The notes: a model not told the origin generated them from the sequence alone. A stretch of 64,000 nucleotides of DNA from Pedobacter hartonius (GCF_900107535.1 NZ_FNRA01000002.1:124001-188000), one strand, 5' to 3'. Positions 34,532-43,699 are shown, counted from the stretch's first letter. Made by a program: numbers and translations.

Positions 34532-35023
34532 ATGGCAACAAATTTAAAGAACCTCTCTGATTTCTCGCATACAACTGTTCCTGACGGAAGTGCTTACAAA
34601 ATAGCTATAGCTGTGGCTGAATGGAATGCAGATGTAACAGGGAGTCTGTACAAAGGAGCATTTGAAACCCTTCTGAAACATGGTGTGAAAGAAGAAAACA
34701 TCCTTTCTGTACCTGTTCCCGGAAGTTTCGAACTAACCGGTGCAGCTGAAATTCTGCTGAATAAACATGCTGAACTTGATGCCGTAATCTGTTTAGGCTG
34801 TGTAATCCAGGGAGATACCAAACATTTTGATTTTATCTGTGATGCCGTAGCAAATGGTGTAACACAGGTTGGAATCAAATACAGTAAACCCGTTATTTTT
34901 GGGGTGCTGACCACAAACGATCTGCAGCAGGCATTGGACAGATCCGGAGGCAAACACGGAAATAAAGGAGACGAAGCAGCAATCACCGCTATTAAAATGG
35001 CTCATTTACTGGCAACTGTATAA
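34532..35023 (+). CDS. ribH: 6,7-dimethyl-8-ribityllumazine synthase
   Basis: This 163-residue enzyme performs the penultimate step of riboflavin synthesis, condensing 5-amino-6-ribitylamino-uracil with dihydroxybutanone phosphate. Motifs are IAVAEWNADV (Trp31), KGAFETLLKHG, PGSFELTGAAE, LGCVIQGDTKHFDFIC with catalytic His98, and FGVLTTNDLQQALDRSGG with GNKG. A longer in-frame start exists but would run back through the upstream terminator, so MATNLKNLSDF is the real start. No FMN riboswitch is visible before it. Confidence 0.96.
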   Translation: MATNLKNLSDFSHTTVPDGSAYKIAIAVAEWNADVTGSLYKGAFETLLKHGVKEENILSVPVPGSFELTGAAEILLNKHAELDAVICLGCVIQGDTKHFDFICDAVANGVTQVGIKYSKPVIFGVLTTNDLQQALDRSGGKHGNKGDEAAITAIKMAHLLATV

Positions 35024-35147
35024 TATCAGCTTTGTTTTTTTTCTTAAATAGCGTAGCTTAGCAAAAAGAAAAACAAATTTAAGCCAGTTAGATGAAACCA
35101 TCATGATCATGATAGCTTCATGGCCGCTGAACAACAAACAGAATCAT

Positions 35148-35267
35148 ATGAAAAAGGTAGCGATCGTATTACTTGGCGCATTTTTTGCAATAACAGTCTT
35201 AGAGTCATGCGGATCGCGGATCTGCCCTGCGTATCAGTCCTATCCAAAAGGCAGCCGGAGAAAGTAA
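35148..35267 (+). CDS. 39-residue lipoprotein
   Basis: This short reading frame starts MKKVAIVLLGAFFAITVLES, with a lipobox-like VLESC (Cys21). The mature part is only about 19 residues (GSRICPAYQSYPKGSRRK). The CPAY element recurs, from memory, in other tiny Bacteroidota lipoproteins. It lies 23 nt upstream of the bacilliredoxin gene in the same direction, so they may be co-transcribed. Function unknown. I saw no strong promoter before it. Confidence 0.6.
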   Translation: MKKVAIVLLGAFFAITVLESCGSRICPAYQSYPKGSRRK

Positions 35268-35290
35268 GCTTTTAAAAATTAACGAAGAAG

Positions 35291-35623
35291 ATGGAGTGGA
35301 AGAACATTACTGATCTGAACCAGATCAGCGATATTAAATCGAGTACGGGATATAGTTTGATCTTTAAACACAGCACCCGCTGTTCAGTGAGTTCAATGGC
35401 CAAAAGGCGTTTTGAATTGGATTGGGAAATTATTCCCGAAGAAACAAAGCTGTATTTTCTTGATTTAATCAGCCATCGTGCAATCTCAGCGAAGATAGCT
35501 GAAACATTCCAGGTTCTCCATGAATCTCCGCAGATCCTGCTGATTAAGGATGGTGACTGCATACTGGATGCCTCACACAGCGACATTTCGGCCGACGAAG
35601 TGGCTGAAGTGATCAAGAATTAG
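35291..35623 (+). CDS. YtxJ/BrxC-type monothiol bacilliredoxin
   Basis: This 110-residue thioredoxin-fold protein has the family active-site region IFKHSTRCSVSSMAKRRFE, with Cys31 and the CxxS arrangement C-S-V-S instead of CxxC. The second half has HESPQILLIKDGDCILDASH, the cis-Pro region. YtxJ proteins remove bacillithiol from S-bacillithiolated proteins. With bshA and ypdA in the window, the pathway is consistent: BshA makes the thiol, this protein de-bacillithiolates proteins, and YpdA reduces the disulfide. It follows the small lipoprotein gene. Confidence 0.87.
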   Translation: MEWKNITDLNQISDIKSSTGYSLIFKHSTRCSVSSMAKRRFELDWEIIPEETKLYFLDLISHRAISAKIAETFQVLHESPQILLIKDGDCILDASHSDISADEVAEVIKN

Positions 35624-35684
35624 AAATATCTTTTTTTAATGGTAACATGACATTTCATCTTTATAACAATTCAAACCTATTGCT

Positions 35685-35692
35685 TAACTTTG
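35685..35692 (+). promoter_or_regulatory. Putative -7 element of lipA (near-leaderless)
   Basis: TAACTTTG ends 4 nt before the lipA ATG, predicting an mRNA that starts at or beside the start codon. No clear -33 is visible. Confidence 0.45.
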
Positions 35693-35696
35693 CTGT

Positions 35697-36575
35697 ATGA
35701 TCGAACTTCCGGTTGTTTCAGCAAACACAGTACAACGTAAACCAGACTGGCTTAGAGTTAAGCTACCTGTAGGGAAAGAGTATGCACAAGTACGCAGCCT
35801 TGTAGATACCCATAAGTTACATACCATTTGTGAAAGCGGCAATTGCCCTAATATGGGTGAGTGCTGGGGAGCTGGTACAGCAACCTTTATGATCCTTGGT
35901 AATATCTGTACCCGTTCCTGCTCTTTCTGCGCAGTGGCGACAGGCAGGCCGAAGGCTGTGGATACTGATGAACCTAACCGCGTGGCAAACTCGGTAAAAC
36001 TCATGCAGGTAAAACACTGTGTAATTACTTCTGTAGACCGGGATGACCTTAAAGATGGTGGTTCAATCATCTGGGCAGAGACTTTACAGGCTATCAGAAG
36101 GGAAAGTCCTGAAACTACGCTGGAGACATTGATTCCTGATTTCAGAGGTATTTGGGATAACCTGTACCGTGTATTGGAAGAACGCCCTGAAGTAATGTCA
36201 CACAATATCGAAACTGTACGCAGGTTAACCAAACAGGTTCGCGTACAGGCAAAATATGACAGAAGCCTGGAATGTCTGAAAAGAATTTCTGACTTCGGAC
36301 TCAGAACCAAAACTGGTATTATGCTGGGCTTAGGCGAAACCGAAGATGATGTACTGGAAGCAATGGATGATCTGGTAGCAAACGGCGTACACATCCTTAC
36401 ACTCGGACAGTATTTACAACCTACCCGTAACCATCATCCGGTACTGGACTGGATCCATCCGGATCAGTTCGCAAAATACAAAGAAATTGGCCTGGCCAAA
36501 GGGTTAAGATATGTGGAAAGCGGCCCTTTGGTAAGGTCATCGTATCATGCTGAAAAACATCTTTTTGATTTTTAA
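35697..36575 (+). CDS. lipA: Lipoyl synthase
   Basis: This 292-residue radical-SAM enzyme inserts two sulfur atoms into octanoyl groups on lipoyl-dependent proteins. The auxiliary cluster ligands are [13 protein letters not shown] (Cys45, Cys50, Cys56) and the radical-SAM cluster ligands are [10 protein letters not shown] (Cys71, Cys75, Cys78). The C-terminal Ser motif is [28 protein letters not shown] is the other typical block. It is a single gene with a TAnnTTTG box directly before the start. Confidence 0.97.
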   Translation: MIELPVVSANTVQRKPDWLRVKLPVGKEYAQVRSLVDTHKLHTICESGNCPNMGECWGAGTATFMILGNICTRSCSFCAVATGRPKAVDTDEPNRVANSVKLMQVKHCVITSVDRDDLKDGGSIIWAETLQAIRRESPETTLETLIPDFRGIWDNLYRVLEERPEVMSHNIETVRRLTKQVRVQAKYDRSLECLKRISDFGLRTKTGIMLGLGETEDDVLEAMDDLVANGVHILTLGQYLQPTRNHHPVLDWIHPDQFAKYKEIGLAKGLRYVESGPLVRSSYHAEKHLFDF

Positions 36576-36637
36576 AAGGGCTCCAAGTTCAAACAAAACA
36601 TGTCTGAACTTGTTAGACTTTCTGTATATTAGCAACA

Positions 36638-37189
36638 TTGGCAGCGACTAAAAAAATATCCCTCACAGAAGTAGACCTGGTGCGAGCACTCAGAGGTCAC
36701 GAAACTATTGCGATACAAGCACTGTACGATATGTATTCTGGTGCATTATTAGGCGTAATTTCAAGAATCGTACAGCAACCAGAAGTCGCTGAAGATTTAT
36801 TACAGGAAACATTTATAAAAATATGGAACTCAGCCGACAGCTACGATAGCTCCAAAGGCCGTTTGTTCACCTGGATGATCAACGTTGCCCGTAACATGGC
36901 CATAGATAAACTTCGCTCGAAAGATTTTCGAAATGCCAACAAAAACCAAGACATAGAAAATAACGTAGATTTTATTGACTCGCAAAAAAAGATCACTTTC
37001 AATGCTGATACACTTGGTTTAAGAGATATGGTTACTGCACTTAAACCAGAATTCAATGATGTATTAAATATGGTATATTTTAAGGGATATACACATGTTG
37101 AGGCAGCAGAAGAACTGAATTTACCATTAGGTACGGTGAAAACCAGAATCAGAATGGCTATTATGGAATTAAGAAAGCATTTTAATTAA
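36638..37189 (+). CDS. ECF-type RNA polymerase sigma factor
   Basis: This 183-residue sigma-70-family protein has region 2 from ETIAIQALYDMYSGALLG through LLQETFIKIWNSADSYD and RLFTWMINVARNMAIDKLR (promoter melting and -10 recognition). Region 4 is RDMVTALKPEFNDVLNMVYF then YTHVEAAEELNLPLGTVKTR. The best start is a TTG codon (MAATKKISLTEVDLV); no ATG upstream keeps the frame. The anti-sigma gene follows with no gap. The target genes are not known. Promoter unclear. Confidence 0.92.
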   Translation: MAATKKISLTEVDLVRALRGHETIAIQALYDMYSGALLGVISRIVQQPEVAEDLLQETFIKIWNSADSYDSSKGRLFTWMINVARNMAIDKLRSKDFRNANKNQDIENNVDFIDSQKKITFNADTLGLRDMVTALKPEFNDVLNMVYFKGYTHVEAAEELNLPLGTVKTRIRMAIMELRKHFN

Positions 37190-38035
37190 GTGGAAGAATC
37201 AAAGGCATACATCGAAACAGGCATACTCGAACTTTACGTGTTAGGGCAGTTAAACGCCCAGGAACAACTGGAGGTTGAGGATATGTCGGTTAAATACCCT
37301 GAAATCAGTAAGGAGATTAATGCCATAGAGATTGCTATGGAGAAATATGCCGTAAGCCATTCAATAAAGCCCACGGCCAGTTTAGAGAAACAAATCTTTG
37401 ACGAGATTGGTGCTACGCCTGCTGAACAGCTTCCAGCTGCAACTGCAGGCAAAATAGTTCCCCTGCATCCAGACAATTCCTCCTCCGCAATCAGAACATT
37501 AAGATTTGCACTCGTAGCCTGCGTTGCCCTGCTGCTGATCAGTGTTGCAGCGCTTTATTCTGCGCATAATAAACTAAACCTCGCCAACCAGCAAATTGCT
37601 TCTTTAAGTACTGACAAAGAAAAATTTGCTGCTACAGTAAGTTATATAAAAGACGAGAACAAAGATCTGCAGGAAATCGCTGCAATTTCATCCGATCCTA
37701 CATGGATACCTGTTAAGCTTGCCGGAACTAAAATTTCTCCACAGGCCAACATGATGGTGTACTGGCATAAAAAAGGGCAGCACGTCATGGTAGATAATAC
37801 CAAAATGGCACTCCCCGAAAATGATGCCTCACATCAGTACCAGTTATGGGCTATGGTGGATGGCAAACCAGTAGATCTCGGCGTATTTGACGCCCAGACA
37901 CAACCTAAGAAATTGCTGCTTGCCATGAAGGAAGTGGGTAATGCACAAGCTTTTGCCGTTACGCTTGAAAAACGCGGCGGAAGTGTAAACCCTACTATGG
38001 AAAAGATGGTAGCTCTTGGCGCCGTGTCTATTTAA
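37190..38035 (+). CDS. Anti-sigma factor (RskA-like), membrane-anchored
   Basis: This 281-residue protein starts with GTG immediately after the sigma stop codon. A cytoplasmic N-terminal domain (about 1-100: AYIETGILELYVLGQLNAQE, then helices) lacks the HxxxCxxC zinc motif. One transmembrane helix is at about 105-124 (RFALVACVALLLISVAALYS). A periplasmic RskA-type domain follows, with PQANMMVYWHKKGQHVMVDN and HQYQLWAMVDGKPVDLGVFD. It should hold the adjacent sigma factor at the membrane. The 3' end overlaps the convergent NAD(P)HX repair gene by 8 nt. Confidence 0.9.
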   Translation: MEESKAYIETGILELYVLGQLNAQEQLEVEDMSVKYPEISKEINAIEIAMEKYAVSHSIKPTASLEKQIFDEIGATPAEQLPAATAGKIVPLHPDNSSSAIRTLRFALVACVALLLISVAALYSAHNKLNLANQQIASLSTDKEKFAATVSYIKDENKDLQEIAAISSDPTWIPVKLAGTKISPQANMMVYWHKKGQHVMVDNTKMALPENDASHQYQLWAMVDGKPVDLGVFDAQTQPKKLLLAMKEVGNAQAFAVTLEKRGGSVNPTMEKMVALGAVSI

Positions 38036-39518
38036 TTAATCCTTTTAGCGTTTTGGAAACGCGGCCCGTTAAATCAGAAGCGGAAATGCTTACCTGTGTT
38101 TCAGCCAGTTCATCACCAGCTTTCCCGTGCAGGTAACAAGCAATACATGCTGCCTCATTAGCAGTATACCCCTGGGCTGCAAATGAAGCTATCAAACCCG
38201 TAAGTACATCACCCATTCCTCCTTGTGCCATACCAGCATTTCCTGTCGTATTAACCGTAACCTTTCCGGTCAGATCAATGATAAAGGTATACTGGTTCTT
38301 GAGGACGATCACACAGCCCAGTTCCAAAGCTTTTTCCCTTGCGGTCTCTAAACGTTCCCACCAGGAATCATGATCGCCAAACAGGTGGTCAAATTCTTTC
38401 ATATGGGGCGTCAGTACAGATCCTGAAGACAACTGTTTAAGCAGCTCCGGCTTGTCGCCCATCATATTTAAGGCATCTGCATCAAGAATCAGGGGAACCT
38501 TCAGCTTAAGAAGGCCCTGTAAAATCGCAATACTTCCTTCGGCTGTCCCCAATCCCGGTCCTGCGGCAATTGCGCTAAACTTGTTCGTCTTCTCAGGGAT
38601 CAAATCTGCCCTGTCAAGGTACATCACCTCCGGTAATCTTGTATTCAGGGCAGTGAGTCCACTTTCAGGAATGGATAAAGTAGTTAGGCCAGCGCCTGCA
38701 TGCAGACAGGCATGGGCAGAGAGCAATGCAGCTCCCATAGTTTGCTGCTGCCCGGCAACGATCAGTGCATGCCCATAGGTGCCTTTGTGACTAAATGGCG
38801 CTCTCGGTTTTACCAGGCCTGTAAGATCCGGCCCCTCTATCAGCCGGTAAGGAGAATCACAGTTTTGTATAAATTCTTCATCCAGCCCTATCGGAACAAC
38901 CGTAAAACGTTTCAGGGCCTGCACAGACTCCGGAAAGAAAAAGTTAATCTTGGGCCGCTGAAAACAGATCACAAGATCAGCCTTCAGGTAAACACCTTCT
39001 TTTTTCAAGGGGCCTTCAGCAGGAAATCCTGTAGGTACATCTACTGCAATCACCTGCCTGTTCAGGGCATTAACAGATTCTACCAGCTGGAGATAGGGAC
39101 CTTCCAGCACAGCATTTAAACCTGACCCCAGAATAGCATCTATGATTACCTTTTCTTTCAGATCAGGTAAATCTGCAGCTGTATTTACCGCGGTTAAAGG
39201 GAACCACAGGTCTTCCAGCCGTTTCAGATTAATTGTATATTCTTCAGTTTCTTTTGCAGAGAAGTTAACGAGGTAAACAGAAACTCCGGAATACCCGCTG
39301 TCTTTCAATATCCTCGCAATAGCCAGTCCATCACCCCCGTTATTGCCCTTCCCGCATAAAATAGCTATTGAGGTAGCTTTTTCAGGTACTTCCTGCAGGA
39401 ATGCTTTTACAAAAGCCCGGGATGCGGATTCCATCAGGTCTACGGATAATATCTCCTTGTTCTTGATCGTAAATGCGTCTGCGGAACGCATCTGTTTCTG
39501 ATTCAGCAGGTTTTTCAT
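38028..39518 (-). CDS. nnr: Bifunctional NAD(P)H-hydrate epimerase/dehydratase
   Basis: This 496-residue protein repairs hydrated NADH and NADPH. The N-terminal YjeF_N epimerase domain (1-215) has AILCGKGNNGGDGLAIARIL and VIDAILGSGLNA, ending with the VIAVDVPTGFPAEG block. The C-terminal ribokinase-like dehydratase domain (about 225-496) has HKGTYGHALIVAGQQQTMGA, AAGPGLGT, LDADALNMM, LTPHMKEFDHLF and TGNAGMAQGGMGDVLTGLIA. The fusion is the common bacterial form. It is encoded convergently with the anti-sigma gene. Confidence 0.95.
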   Translation of the reverse strand: MKNLLNQKQMRSADAFTIKNKEILSVDLMESASRAFVKAFLQEVPEKATSIAILCGKGNNGGDGLAIARILKDSGYSGVSVYLVNFSAKETEEYTINLKRLEDLWFPLTAVNTAADLPDLKEKVIIDAILGSGLNAVLEGPYLQLVESVNALNRQVIAVDVPTGFPAEGPLKKEGVYLKADLVICFQRPKINFFFPESVQALKRFTVVPIGLDEEFIQNCDSPYRLIEGPDLTGLVKPRAPFSHKGTYGHALIVAGQQQTMGAALLSAHACLHAGAGLTTLSIPESGLTALNTRLPEVMYLDRADLIPEKTNKFSAIAAGPGLGTAEGSIAILQGLLKLKVPLILDADALNMMGDKPELLKQLSSGSVLTPHMKEFDHLFGDHDSWWERLETAREKALELGCVIVLKNQYTFIIDLTGKVTVNTTGNAGMAQGGMGDVLTGLIASFAAQGYTANEAACIACYLHGKAGDELAETQVSISASDLTGRVSKTLKGLIK

Positions 39519-39620
39519 CAGTAAATATTTGTTTTTATCGGTTATGAAGCTATCATATTGGTGTCAGCACCAGGATGCCTTTGGCAGTTAAAGGTTATAT
39601 TTTCATTTAAAGATACAATA

Positions 39621-39665
39621 TCTTAACTGATTCACTCAGCAATCCTGATGGTAAATCAGTTAAGA
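39621..39665. repeat. Inverted repeat spanning the uvrA stop
   Basis: TCTTAACTGATT (39621-39632) and AATCAGTTAAGA (39654-39665) are exact reverse complements, 12 bp each with a 21-nt loop. The stem includes the uvrA stop codon. There is no T-run, so it may be a weak terminator, a 3'-end stabiliser or chance. Confidence 0.45.
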
Positions 39666-42509
39666 TCTGATATTCATTTCTTTCTTCAAAAATTTTCCGG
39701 TAAGGCTGATCGGGTTCTGGATCAGTCCTTCAGGTGTTCCTTCGAAAATGATCCTTCCACCACCGGCACCACCTTCTTCACCGAGGTCAATTACCCAGTC
39801 GGCCACCTTAACGACATCCAGGTTGTGCTCAATTACAAGCACCGTATTTCCTTTATCAACCAGCTCATTGAGTACGCCCAACAAGACACTGATATCTTCG
39901 AAGTGAAGCCCTGTAGTGGGTTCATCCAGGATATAAAATGTTCTTCCCGTATCTTTTTTAGAAAGTTCCGTAGCCAGTTTAACCCTTTGGGCTTCTCCGC
40001 CGGACAGGGTAGTTGACGACTGGCCAAGGGTGATATATCCCAGACCCACATCTTTAAGTGTCTTAATTTTCCTGTAAATAACAGGCATATTCTCAAAGAA
40101 GTCGCAGGCATCTTCGATACTCATGTCCAGTACATCACTGATGGATTTACTACGATAGCGAACTTCAAGTGTCTCCCTGTTATATCTTCTGCCTCCGCAT
40201 TCTTCACAAGGTACGTGTACATCCGGCAGAAAATTCATCTCTATCACCTTCATTCCTGCGCCCTGACAGGTTTCGCACCTTCCTCCTTTAACGTTAAAAG
40301 AAAAACGTCCGGGTTTGTACCCTCTGATCTTGGCTTCAGGAAGCTGTACATATAAATTCCTGATATCCGAGAAAACACCAGTATAGGTGGAAGGGTTTGA
40401 CCTTGGCGTCCTCCCTATCGGGGCCTGGTCAATTTCAATTACCTTATCTATTTCCTTCAGTCCGTTGATCTTTTCATATGCCAGGGGATGTTTCTTGGCC
40501 CTGAAAAAATGATGGTTCAGAATGGGGTATAATGTCTCTGTGATCAGGCTCGACTTTCCACTGCCCGAAACACCGGTTACCGCAATGAATTTACCAAGGG
40601 GAAAGTCTACCGAAACATTCTTCAGGTTATGTCCGCTGGCTTTAAGGATGGACAGCTTATGTCCGTTTCCTTTTCTTCTTTTCTTAGGCACCGCTATCTC
40701 CTTTTCTCCGTTGAGATAGGCGGCAGTGAGCGTACTCGATTTCAGGATCTGCGCAGGAGTTCCCTGTGCAACGATCTGCCCTCCGTGTAAACCTGCAGCA
40801 GGACCAACGTCAATCACATAATCGGCTTCCAGGATCATCTCCTTATCATGCTCTACTACAAGGACTGTATTTCCAAGATCACGGAGGTTCTTCAAAGCGC
40901 CGATCAGCCTTTCGTTGTCGCGCTGGTGAAGTCCGATACTGGGCTCATCCAGGATATACATGACGTTCATCAGTTGTGAACCTATTTGTGTGGCCAGACG
41001 TATCCGCTGTGCCTCACCACCCGAAAGCGTTCTTGCAGTACGGTCAAGGGAAAGATAATTCAGCCCTACATCAGACAGGAAACCCAACCGGATGCGGATC
41101 TCTTTCAGGATCTCCTTTGCAATGGTATTCTGACGTTCAGTTAAACGGCTCTCCACATCAACGAACCAGCTCTTCAGGCTGTTGATATCCATTTCTGCCA
41201 GTTCAAATATATTCTTTCCGTCCACCTTAAAATGCAGGCTTTCCTTTTTCAGTCTTGCGCCTTCACATACCGGGCATGTTTTAAGCTTGCGGAAATTTTC
41301 CATATCATCAACCGCACCTTCACCCTTCTTCTCATTTTGCTCTTCCAGTAATTTGATGATTCCGTCAAAGGTGATCTGATAATTCTGTACATTCCATTTA
41401 TTGTATTCCACAGCTACCGAAAGTAGTTCAGGAGTACCATTGAGAATGATATCTATATGTTCCTCTGTTAATTTCTCTATCGGGGTAGAAAGGGAAAAAT
41501 TGTATTTTTTAGCCACTGCCTTGATCACCTGGAACAACCAGATATCGCGGTATTCACCCAGCGGGGCCAGGCCTCCGTTGATGATACTCAATTTTGGGTT
41601 GGGCATCACAGACTCCCTGTCTACCACAAAAATATAGCCCAGCCCGTCACAGCGCTCACATGCACCATAGGGTGAGTTGAAAGAAAAACTGTTTGGCTGA
41701 GGCTCATCATAGGAGATCCCTGTTGTGGGGCACATCAGAAACCGGCTGAAGTGAGAAACATTATTTTCTTTATCACTGATCTTGATAATCCCTTTACCCA
41801 GGCGCATTGCGGTTTGTACAGAATCGATCAGTCGTTTATGGTCCTTACGGTCCACCAGCAGCCGGTCTACCACAATTTCTATATCATGGATCTTGTACCT
41901 GTCCACCTGCATTTTGGCAGTCATATCCTGGATCTCTCCGTCAATCCTTACTTTTACATATCCTTGTTTACGGATCTGTTCAAATAATTCGCGGTAATGT
42001 CCCTTGCGTCCTTTTACAACCGGTGCAAGGATGTTCACTGCCAGTCCGTCATATTTTGTATAAATATTATTGAGGATCTGGTCTTCGCTCATACGTTCCA
42101 TCTTCTCTCCTGTGTTATAGGAGAAAGCATCGGCCGTACGGGCATACAGCAAACGCATGAAATCATAAATCTCAGTGATAGTTCCTACGGTAGACCTTGG
42201 ATTTTTGCTGGTAGTTTTCTGCTCAATGGCAATTACCGGGCTCAGTCCGGATACTTTATCTACATCAGGCCTTTCCATTCCGCCCATAAACTGACGGGAA
42301 TAGGCACTGAAGGTTTCCATATAACGGCGTTGTCCTTCGGCGTATATCGTATCAAAAGCCAGGGAAGACTTTCCGCTGCCGCTTAATCCGGTGATCACCA
42401 CCAACTGGTTACGCGGAAAAGATATATCTATATTTTTAAGGTTGTGGACCCTGGCACCATATACTTCAACATCCTTTTGCTCGCCCAGGTCAATGGTATT
42501 TTTGCTCAT
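39660..42509 (-). CDS. uvrA: Excinuclease ABC subunit A
   Basis: UvrA is the damage-sensing ATPase of nucleotide excision repair; a dimer loads UvrB at lesions. The 949 residues carry two ABC modules: Walker A GLSGSGKS (41-48) and GVSGSGKS, signatures LSGGEAQRIRLA and LSGGEAQRVKLA, and Walker B LDEPSIGLHQRD and LDEPTTGLHFED. Zinc-binding pairs are CERCDGLGY, CPVCEGARL and the conserved CETCQGAG finger. Length and motif order are complete. No partner uvr gene is adjacent. Confidence 0.98.
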   Translation of the reverse strand: MSKNTIDLGEQKDVEVYGARVHNLKNIDISFPRNQLVVITGLSGSGKSSLAFDTIYAEGQRRYMETFSAYSRQFMGGMERPDVDKVSGLSPVIAIEQKTTSKNPRSTVGTITEIYDFMRLLYARTADAFSYNTGEKMERMSEDQILNNIYTKYDGLAVNILAPVVKGRKGHYRELFEQIRKQGYVKVRIDGEIQDMTAKMQVDRYKIHDIEIVVDRLLVDRKDHKRLIDSVQTAMRLGKGIIKISDKENNVSHFSRFLMCPTTGISYDEPQPNSFSFNSPYGACERCDGLGYIFVVDRESVMPNPKLSIINGGLAPLGEYRDIWLFQVIKAVAKKYNFSLSTPIEKLTEEHIDIILNGTPELLSVAVEYNKWNVQNYQITFDGIIKLLEEQNEKKGEGAVDDMENFRKLKTCPVCEGARLKKESLHFKVDGKNIFELAEMDINSLKSWFVDVESRLTERQNTIAKEILKEIRIRLGFLSDVGLNYLSLDRTARTLSGGEAQRIRLATQIGSQLMNVMYILDEPSIGLHQRDNERLIGALKNLRDLGNTVLVVEHDKEMILEADYVIDVGPAAGLHGGQIVAQGTPAQILKSSTLTAAYLNGEKEIAVPKKRRKGNGHKLSILKASGHNLKNVSVDFPLGKFIAVTGVSGSGKSSLITETLYPILNHHFFRAKKHPLAYEKINGLKEIDKVIEIDQAPIGRTPRSNPSTYTGVFSDIRNLYVQLPEAKIRGYKPGRFSFNVKGGRCETCQGAGMKVIEMNFLPDVHVPCEECGGRRYNRETLEVRYRSKSISDVLDMSIEDACDFFENMPVIYRKIKTLKDVGLGYITLGQSSTTLSGGEAQRVKLATELSKKDTGRTFYILDEPTTGLHFEDISVLLGVLNELVDKGNTVLVIEHNLDVVKVADWVIDLGEEGGAGGGRIIFEGTPEGLIQNPISLTGKFLKKEMNIRS

Positions 42510-42592
42510 ATATATTTATAAACGCTATTGAAATCTTTGAAATTAAGACAGCAAATTTGCAGCCACAAAAATGCTAAAAATTTTATCATCAA

Positions 42593-42612
42593 AAAAGCCT
42601 TTTGAGGCTTTT
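42593..42612 (-). terminator. Second terminator-like hairpin after the lytic transglycosylase gene
   Basis: AAAAGCCT and AGGCTTTT form an 8-bp stem with a 4-nt loop, followed by a T-run of up to six on the minus strand. It lies downstream of the first hairpin and upstream of uvrA. Confidence 0.55.
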
Positions 42613-42646
42613 GACATCAGGACATTAAAAGAAAAGTTTTCAACGC

Positions 42647-42672
42647 AAAAAGCCGGCATCATGTGCCGGCTT
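42647..42672 (-). terminator. Intrinsic terminator after the lytic transglycosylase gene
   Basis: On the minus strand AAGCCGGCA, a 5-nt loop and TGCCGGCTT form a 9-bp GC-rich stem followed by T. It is 22 nt after the stop codon. Confidence 0.8.
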
Positions 42673-42694
42673 CCCCAATTGCATGTCAATATTA

Positions 42695-43480
42695 TTATTC
42701 CCTGTTCGTATTCATTGCCAGCACTCTTTTAGGTGCATGGAAACCATAACGTGCAGGATCTCTCAGGATCTGTTTCATCGAAATGAGTTTATACACATAA
42801 CCGCCTGTTTCACGGTTCAGCTTCATTTTGAAATAGTTATCCTGACTTTGCCTGTGGATCTGCTTTTTCATGTGGTTATCCCCTACATTATATGCAGCGG
42901 CTACTAATGTCCAGCTATCGAAAATCCCATAAAGTTCCTTGATGTATTTGCAGGCGGCGATGGTAGATTTCCGCAGGTTCTTGCGTTCGTCAATTTTCGA
43001 ATTTACCTTTAGTCCGTAACTCCTGGCCGTGCCAGGCATGAACTGCCAGAACCCGTTCGCTCCTTTAGGTGATGTCCCTCCCTGAATACCCGATTCAACC
43101 AGGGGAACATATTTAAAATCGTCAGGAATACCATAAGCTGCCAGGATCGGTTCAATAACCGGGAACCATTCAGCAGCTAAATGATGTAAACGATTGGTTT
43201 GAAGACTGCTGTAATTATGTGCAGCGAGAACTTTCTTCATTTTCCGCTCTACTTTCCTGTCTCCGAGAGGCAGGGATTCTTCCGCGAAATTCAACTGAGC
43301 CATTAAAGATGCCGGCTCTTTTTTTATGGTGGGTATTGTGGGTATTATAGTGTTTTTAACAGTGGTATTGACTTCTTTTTTTTGACTTTTTGCTGCTTGG
43401 GGCATGTAGTAAGCAAACACTTTTGCCATAACCAGTAATCCTAAAATTACTGAACATGTTATTATGTGTTTCTTTATCAT
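42695..43480 (-). CDS. Lytic transglycosylase (SLT domain), membrane-anchored
   Basis: This 261-residue protein from the start MIKKHIITCSVILGLLVMAK has a signal peptide or N-terminal anchor (about 5-25) and a basic/Thr-rich linker. The SLT domain (about 110-235) has the catalytic Glu in YVPLVESGIQGGTSPKGA and the fold motifs GANGFWQFMPGTARSYGL and AAAYNVGDNHMKK. It cleaves peptidoglycan between MurNAc and GlcNAc with 1,6-anhydro formation. An upstream in-frame ATG (43504) would add eight basic residues, whose codons contain an AGGAGG just before the chosen start. Confidence 0.9.
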   Translation of the reverse strand: MIKKHIITCSVILGLLVMAKVFAYYMPQAAKSQKKEVNTTVKNTIIPTIPTIKKEPASLMAQLNFAEESLPLGDRKVERKMKKVLAAHNYSSLQTNRLHHLAAEWFPVIEPILAAYGIPDDFKYVPLVESGIQGGTSPKGANGFWQFMPGTARSYGLKVNSKIDERKNLRKSTIAACKYIKELYGIFDSWTLVAAAYNVGDNHMKKQIHRQSQDNYFKMKLNRETGGYVYKLISMKQILRDPARYGFHAPKRVLAMNTNRE

Positions 43481-43483
43481 TTT

Positions 43484-43489
43484 CCTCCT
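43484..43489 (-). promoter_or_regulatory. Shine-Dalgarno-like AGGAGG before the transglycosylase start
   Basis: AGGAGG on the minus strand ends 3 nt before ATG 43480. Such motifs are rare in this window. It supports the shorter start, though the spacing is short and the bases could also be Arg-Arg codons of a longer protein. Confidence 0.35.
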
Positions 43490-43518
43490 TTTTTTGGTTA
43501 ACAATTATAAAACGCCTG

Positions 43519-43549
43519 CAAACATACAATATATAAAGCTAATTATCAA
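43519..43549 (-). promoter_or_regulatory. Promoter of the lytic transglycosylase gene
   Basis: On the minus strand TTG (43549-43547), 20 nt, then TATGTTTG (43526-43519) match both boxes. The leader to the start at 43480 would be about 33 nt. Confidence 0.65.
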
Positions 43550-43657
43550 GCTATTACGCGATTTAGGGTCAAAAGGCCGGTTTAAATGCCTGTAGAGCAC
43601 GATTTTAAATTTAACATCAGGATGAAAAATATAGGAGGTGAATTGAGCTATTTTTAT

Positions 43658-43665
43658 TAAATTTG
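43658..43665 (+). promoter_or_regulatory. Putative -7 element of the pseudouridine synthase gene
   Basis: TAAATTTG matches TAnnTTTG, 34 nt before the start at 43700. The -33 region has no TTG at usual spacing. Confidence 0.45.
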
Positions 43666-43699
43666 CACCCCGCATTAAGTATGTGGTTAACAGCGTATC

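Noticed and set aside
35100-35113. Palindrome ATCATGATCATGAT as an operator
   Set aside because: It is short, AT-simple and self-repeating; there is no regulator nearby and nothing else supports it.
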